Assembly (NCBI RefSeq): GCF_039652555.1
Contig: NZ_JBDJAF010000001.1
Coordinates: 1,364,001-1,428,000 of the forward strand
Length of the DNA: 64,000 nucleotides
Direction of reading: 5' to 3'
DNA from: Parafrigoribacterium mesophilum
Lineage (GTDB): Bacteria; Actinomycetota; Actinomycetes; Actinomycetales; Microbacteriaceae
Part shown: piece by piece, positions 60,285 to 64,000 of the stretch
How positions within the stretch are numbered: position 1 is the stretch's first letter
Layout: each line of letters starts with the position of its first letter
Notes under the pieces: model-generated
The model's database searches: none
Told to the model about the DNA's origin: nothing
What the model saw: only the letters and a program-made list of their open reading frames with translations
Made by a program: the position numbers and the translations under genes

Positions 60285-61304
60285 TTATGCTGACCCTTCG
60301 CGGAGCGAGTTGTCAAGTCCGAGCGCCGGTCCAGTCGATTGGCGAAAGACGAATTCGGGTTGGGTGCGTGACGGACCCAGCTCTCGCCCTGCGAGCGCCT
60401 CCTGAAGGGTCACCATGATGCGCCGGCCCAGTTCGCCGAAATCCTGGCGCACGGTGGTGAGCGGCGGCGTGAAATGTTCCGATTCTGGAATATCATCGAA
60501 ACCGACGATGCTGACATCCGCAGGGACCGAGATCCCCGCCTCGGTGAACGCGTGCAGCAGCCCGAGTGCCATTTGATCGTTGGCACAGAAGATGGCCGAA
60601 AACCCGCCGGTCGCGGCGAGCCTGCGGCCACAGCGGTAGCCGCTGCCTGCCAGCCAGTCGCCGACGAGAGGATCGGCCGCGGGAAGCCCCCGCTGTGTCA
60701 ACTCCGCCCGCCAGCCACGCTCACGCTCGGCGGCGTCCAGCGATCCTGCCGGGCCGGCCAGGTGCAGGATGCTGCGGTGACCGAGGTCGGCCAGGTGAGC
60801 GGTTGCCATCCTGGCGCCGGCGAACTGGTCAATCGACACGCTGTGCAGCCCGGTACGGCCACTGCTCTCGGCCGTGATCAGTGGCACGCCAAGGGTGACC
60901 CCCTGGATCGCTTCGAGCGAAGATCGGTCCGCCGCCACGAGTACGAGTGCTTCGACATCCTGCCGCAGCAATCGGTCGACTGCGGCCAGCATCGCGCTGC
61001 GCTCGGCGATTGCCATGCTGGCGATACTGACCTGGTACCCGGCCTGCCTCGCAGCTTCGTTGAAGCCGAGCATGATGCTGGACGGGCCGTAGAGGGCGCT
61101 GCCCGTGCTGATCAGGCCGATCGTTCCGGTCTTGCGCGTGGCGAGAGCCCGAGCCGCGGCGCTAGGCCGGTAACCCAGCCGTTGGATGGCGTCCTCGACC
61201 CTGGCGCGAGTGCTCGCCCGCACCGTGCCTTCCTCGTTGAGCACCCGCGAGACGGTCTGGTGCGAGACGCCCGCGAGTTTCGCGACGTCGGTGATCGTGG
61301 CCAC
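60285..61304 (-). CDS. LacI-family regulator of the arabinose genes
   Basis: A 339-residue regulator with helix-turn-helix TITDVAKLAGVSHQTVSRVL, hinge ALATRKTGTIGLI and effector domain (HLADLGHRSILHLAGPAGS, VGFDDIPESEHFTPPLTTVR). It starts with GTG 3 bp after the araA stop, so it is the last gene of araB-araD-araA-lacI and autoregulated with them. The operator downstream fits control of the importer too. L-arabinose as inducer is inferred. Confidence 0.9.
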   Translation of the reverse strand: MATITDVAKLAGVSHQTVSRVLNEEGTVRASTRARVEDAIQRLGYRPSAAARALATRKTGTIGLISTGSALYGPSSIMLGFNEAARQAGYQVSIASMAIAERSAMLAAVDRLLRQDVEALVLVAADRSSLEAIQGVTLGVPLITAESSGRTGLHSVSIDQFAGARMATAHLADLGHRSILHLAGPAGSLDAAERERGWRAELTQRGLPAADPLVGDWLAGSGYRCGRRLAATGGFSAIFCANDQMALGLLHAFTEAGISVPADVSIVGFDDIPESEHFTPPLTTVRQDFGELGRRIMVTLQEALAGRELGPSRTQPEFVFRQSTGPALGLDNSLREGSA

Positions 61305-61307
61305 CGG

Positions 61308-62828
61308 TCAGAAGCCCCTGGCGAGTCGGTAATAGGCCTGGTTCCACCGCAGTTCGCGGGTGAACTCGCGCAGGGTGGTGTTCTGGTCGATGACGACGAG
61401 CTCGTTCTTCGCGATCTGTGCGAAGTCCTCGAAGACCTCTAGCCCCACCTGCGTACTCATGACGGTGTGGTGGGCGGCACCGGCGGTGAGCCACGCGGCG
61501 GCCGAGGTGGCCAGATCGGGCTCTGGCTTCCACACTGCTCGTGCCACCGGCAGCTTGGGCAGCGGGTGAGGCAGTGGCACGACCTCGACGACGTTGGCGA
61601 CCAGGCGGAACCGGTCACGCATGTCCGAGAGGGCGACGACGATGCCGGGACCGGCATCCGTGTCGAAGACGAGGCGCACCGGGTCGTCGCGGCCGCCGAT
61701 TCCGAGCGGATGGATCTCCAGGCGCGGGCGCGAGGAGGTGAGGCTGGGGCACACCTCAAGCATGTGAGCGCCGAGGATGACCTCCTCACCCGGGACCAGG
61801 TGGTAGGTGTAATCCTCCATCAGCGAGGCGCCGCCTGGCAGTCCCGCGCCCATGACCTTCGCGGCTCGGACGAGCACCGCGGTTTTCCAGTCGCCCTCAG
61901 CCCCGAACCCGTAGCCGTCGGCCATCAGGCGTTGCACGGCGAGCCCTGGCAGTTGACGCAGTGCGCCCAGGTCTTCAAAGCTCGTGGTGAACGCGCCGAA
62001 CCCGCCGGCCTCGAGGAAGAAACGCAATCCCAATTCGATGCGGGCGCCATACCGCAGGCTGTCGTGCCTCGCGGCGCCTCGGCGAAGTTCCGGTGCCACG
62101 TCGTAGCTCTGCTCGTATTCCCCCACGAGGGCGTCCACGTCCTGCTCGCTCGCGGCAGCCACCGCGTCGGCGAGGTCATTCACCCCCCACGTGTTGACCT
62201 GCACCCCGAACTGCAGTTCGGCTTCGGTCTTATCGCCCTCGGTGACGGCGACGAATCGCATGTTGTCCCCGAACCGGGCGAGTTTGAGGTCGTGGGTGGC
62301 CGCCCAGCCGGCGGCCGCGCGGGACCAGGTGCCGATCTTGGCCGTGACCTGTGGGTTGGACGCGTGTCCCACCACGGTCTTGCGGGCGACCCCGAGGCGG
62401 GTCTGAATATAGCCGAACTCGCGGTCGCCGTGCGCCGCCTGGTTGAGGTTCATGAAGTCCATGTCGAGGTCTGCCCAGGGCAGTCCGACGTTGGCCTGCG
62501 TGTGCAGATGAAGCAGGGGCTTTCGCAGCAGGTCGAGGCCGGTGATCCACATCTTCGCGGGGCTGAACGTGTGCATCCAGGCGATGACACCGATCGTCTT
62601 GTCGCTGGCGTTCGCCTCGATCGCTGCGCGGCGGATCGACGCGGAGTCCGTCAGCACGGGTTTCCAGACGACGCGCACCGGAATGTCACCGGCCTCGTCG
62701 AGCATCCGGGCGATCGTCTGAGACTGCTGCGCGACCTGACGCAGGGTGTCCTCGCCGTAGAGCCCTTGGCTCCCGGTGAGGAACCACACCTCGAAGTCGG
62801 CGAGATCGGGGATGATGCTTCTGCTCAC
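61308..62828 (-). CDS. araA: L-arabinose isomerase
   Basis: A 506-residue cytoplasmic enzyme converting L-arabinose to L-ribulose. Seen: VWFLTGSQGLYGEDTLRQVA near the start, IAWMHTFSPAKMWI, the metal-site region ASLMEDYTYHLVPGEE with its catalytic Glu, and LGAHMLEVCPSL. Normal length. The GTG at 62828 overlaps the araD stop and has AGGAG 8 nt upstream. Confidence 0.97.
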   Translation of the reverse strand: MSRSIIPDLADFEVWFLTGSQGLYGEDTLRQVAQQSQTIARMLDEAGDIPVRVVWKPVLTDSASIRRAAIEANASDKTIGVIAWMHTFSPAKMWITGLDLLRKPLLHLHTQANVGLPWADLDMDFMNLNQAAHGDREFGYIQTRLGVARKTVVGHASNPQVTAKIGTWSRAAAGWAATHDLKLARFGDNMRFVAVTEGDKTEAELQFGVQVNTWGVNDLADAVAAASEQDVDALVGEYEQSYDVAPELRRGAARHDSLRYGARIELGLRFFLEAGGFGAFTTSFEDLGALRQLPGLAVQRLMADGYGFGAEGDWKTAVLVRAAKVMGAGLPGGASLMEDYTYHLVPGEEVILGAHMLEVCPSLTSSRPRLEIHPLGIGGRDDPVRLVFDTDAGPGIVVALSDMRDRFRLVANVVEVVPLPHPLPKLPVARAVWKPEPDLATSAAAWLTAGAAHHTVMSTQVGLEVFEDFAQIAKNELVVIDQNTTLREFTRELRWNQAYYRLARGF

Positions 62829-63532
62829 TGGTGTTCTCCTGACACGTGCTGGCCATAGACGTTCTGGTACCGGTTGAAGAGGGCGTCGATCTTGTCCGGC
62901 GGGATGGGGATCGGTTCGCCGAGTTGCCGAGCGAGGTGCACGGTGCGGGCGACGTCCTCGGCCATCACCGCGGCCTTCACGGCGTCGCGAGCGTTCCGCC
63001 CGATAGTGAACACGCCGTGGTTCTGCATCAGCACCGCCCTGGACCGGTGTCCGCTGAGCGTGGCGACGATACCTTCGCCGATCGACTCGTCGCCGATGAT
63101 GGCGAACGGTCCGACGGGGATCTCTCCCCCGAATTCGTCGGCCTGGCCGGTGATGACGCACGGCACGGCTTCGCCGCGTGCCGCCCAGGCGGTGGCGTAC
63201 GGCGAGTGGGTGTGCACGACGCCGCCGACTTCGGGCATATGCCGGTAGACGTATGCGTGTGCCGCGGTGTCGCTGGAGGGCGCAAAGTCGCCTTCGAGGA
63301 CTACGCCGCCGAGGTCGCACACGATCATCGATTCCGGAGTCAGGTCGGCGTAGTCGACCCCGCTGGGCTTGATCACGAACAGATCGGTGCCGGGAACCCG
63401 GCCGGAGACGTTGCCACCCGTCCACACGACGAGGCCGTACCGCACCAAGTGCTGGTGCAACGCTGCGACGTCGGCGCGCACCGTTCGTATCGCATCCGCG
63501 GTCGCCGAACCGCTCACATCCTGGTTTGTCAT
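62825..63532 (-). CDS. araD: L-ribulose-5-phosphate 4-epimerase
   Basis: A 235-residue class II aldolase-fold zinc enzyme making D-xylulose 5-phosphate from L-ribulose 5-phosphate. Zinc histidines are His107 and His109 in VVHTHSPYATAW and His172 in MQNHGVFTIG; GGNVSGRVPG at 39-48 binds phosphate. Both ends overlap neighbouring genes by 4 bp, so araB, araD and araA are translationally coupled. Confidence 0.96.
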   Translation of the reverse strand: MTNQDVSGSATADAIRTVRADVAALHQHLVRYGLVVWTGGNVSGRVPGTDLFVIKPSGVDYADLTPESMIVCDLGGVVLEGDFAPSSDTAAHAYVYRHMPEVGGVVHTHSPYATAWAARGEAVPCVITGQADEFGGEIPVGPFAIIGDESIGEGIVATLSGHRSRAVLMQNHGVFTIGRNARDAVKAAVMAEDVARTVHLARQLGEPIPIPPDKIDALFNRYQNVYGQHVSGEHQ

Positions 63533-64000
63533 GCCTGCTGCCTTTCTTCTGCGTCAGCCGTGCCGTCTCGCCCGGTGCGGAAGCCCTCGCGCCTCAGCGC
63601 CGTCAACCGGTGCATCACGTCGTTGCCGCCGCGGCCGAAGTAGTCATGCAGCTGCACATATTCGGAGTACAGCTTGTCGTAGGCATCCGCGGCCCGGGGG
63701 TCCGGGGTATAGGCGGCCCGGTTCACCGCACCCATCCGGTTGCCGGCCGAGCGGACATCCGGGTATGCGCCCGCGGCAACGGCCGCGTGAATGGCCGAGC
63801 CGAGAGCCGAGCCCTGGTCGCTGGCGATAGTGGAAATGGGCATCCGCAACACGTCGCTGTAGACCTGCATGAGGAACTGGTTCTTGAGCAGACCGCCCGC
63901 GACGATGAACTCGGTGACCGGAATACTGCCGGCTGAGAACGTCTCGATGATCCGACGGGTGCCGAAGGCGGTTGATTCCAACAGCGCGCGGTAGATTTCC
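63529..64000 (-). CDS. araB: ribulokinase, C-terminal part only (runs off the right edge)
   Basis: About 156 codons of an FGGY kinase that phosphorylates L-ribulose. EFIVAGGLLKNQFLMQVYSD and SDQGSALGSAIHAAVAAGAY are the C-terminal ATP-binding and conserved regions of ribulokinase; MGAVNRAAYTPDP and YDKLYSEYVQLHDYFGRGG follow. The frame stays open to the right edge (EIYRALLESTAFG), so the N-terminal two thirds lie outside. It is coupled to araD by a 4-bp overlap. Confidence 0.92.
   Translation of the reverse strand, partial: EIYRALLESTAFGTRRIIETFSAGSIPVTEFIVAGGLLKNQFLMQVYSDVLRMPISTIASDQGSALGSAIHAAVAAGAYPDVRSAGNRMGAVNRAAYTPDPRAADAYDKLYSEYVQLHDYFGRGGNDVMHRLTALRREGFRTGRDGTADAEERQQA

Overview
The window reads as a chromosomal segment of a high-GC Gram-positive actinobacterium, most likely a member of the Microbacteriaceae. 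This is inferred from the GC-rich, strongly codon-biased genes, the frequent GTG starts, the lipoprotein-type sugar-binding proteins and the gene content; no rRNA or other taxonomic marker is in view. No phage, insertion sequence or CRISPR array was seen. Genes are densely packed and no stretch longer than about 300 bases is without one.

Positions 1-20183 form a molybdenum cofactor and anaerobic/nitrogen-oxide block. Cofactor genes moaA (cut by the left edge), moeB with a rhodanese tail, moaE, moaD, moeA-moaC and mog are interleaved with molybdoenzymes: a b-type cytochrome fused to a sulfite-oxidase-type molybdopterin domain, and a YdeP-type formate dehydrogenase-like protein coupled to its sulfurtransferase FdhD, with an oxalate/formate-type MFS carrier downstream. 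The block ends with a large copper nitrite reductase fused to a membrane region and an extra cupredoxin, translationally coupled to an NnrS-like membrane protein. OsmC and DUF2249 genes sit beside it.

Positions 20283-26894 are a housekeeping/unknown stretch: tRNA-Ser(GGA), an FMN reductase, a sigma factor with its zinc-type anti-sigma factor, a divergent secreted lipoprotein with a structured leader, a small membrane protein, a frameshifted PH-like membrane protein, a HerA/DUF853 ATPase and a PAP2 phosphatase.

Positions 27024-64000 are a pentose and hemicellulose utilisation region with five transport/catabolic modules. (A) A LacI regulator divergent from an ABC importer plus GH51 arabinofuranosidase. 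(B) A LacI regulator divergent from an ABC importer plus GH3 glycosidase plus a ROK regulator, with a CE7 acetyl esterase nearby. (C) xylA-xylB, split by an inverted-repeat element. (D) A LacI regulator divergent from an ABC importer, with a GH1, two Gfo/Idh/MocA dehydrogenases and a ThuA-like protein downstream of the regulator. (E) araB-araD-araA-LacI followed by an XylFGH-type monosaccharide importer under a clear palindromic operator. Together they would deacetylate, import and hydrolyse arabinoxylan fragments and send xylose and arabinose to xylulose 5-phosphate. Module D is the least explained and may use a 3-keto-glycoside route. Three of the four importer operons carry a strong GC-rich hairpin directly after the binding-protein gene.
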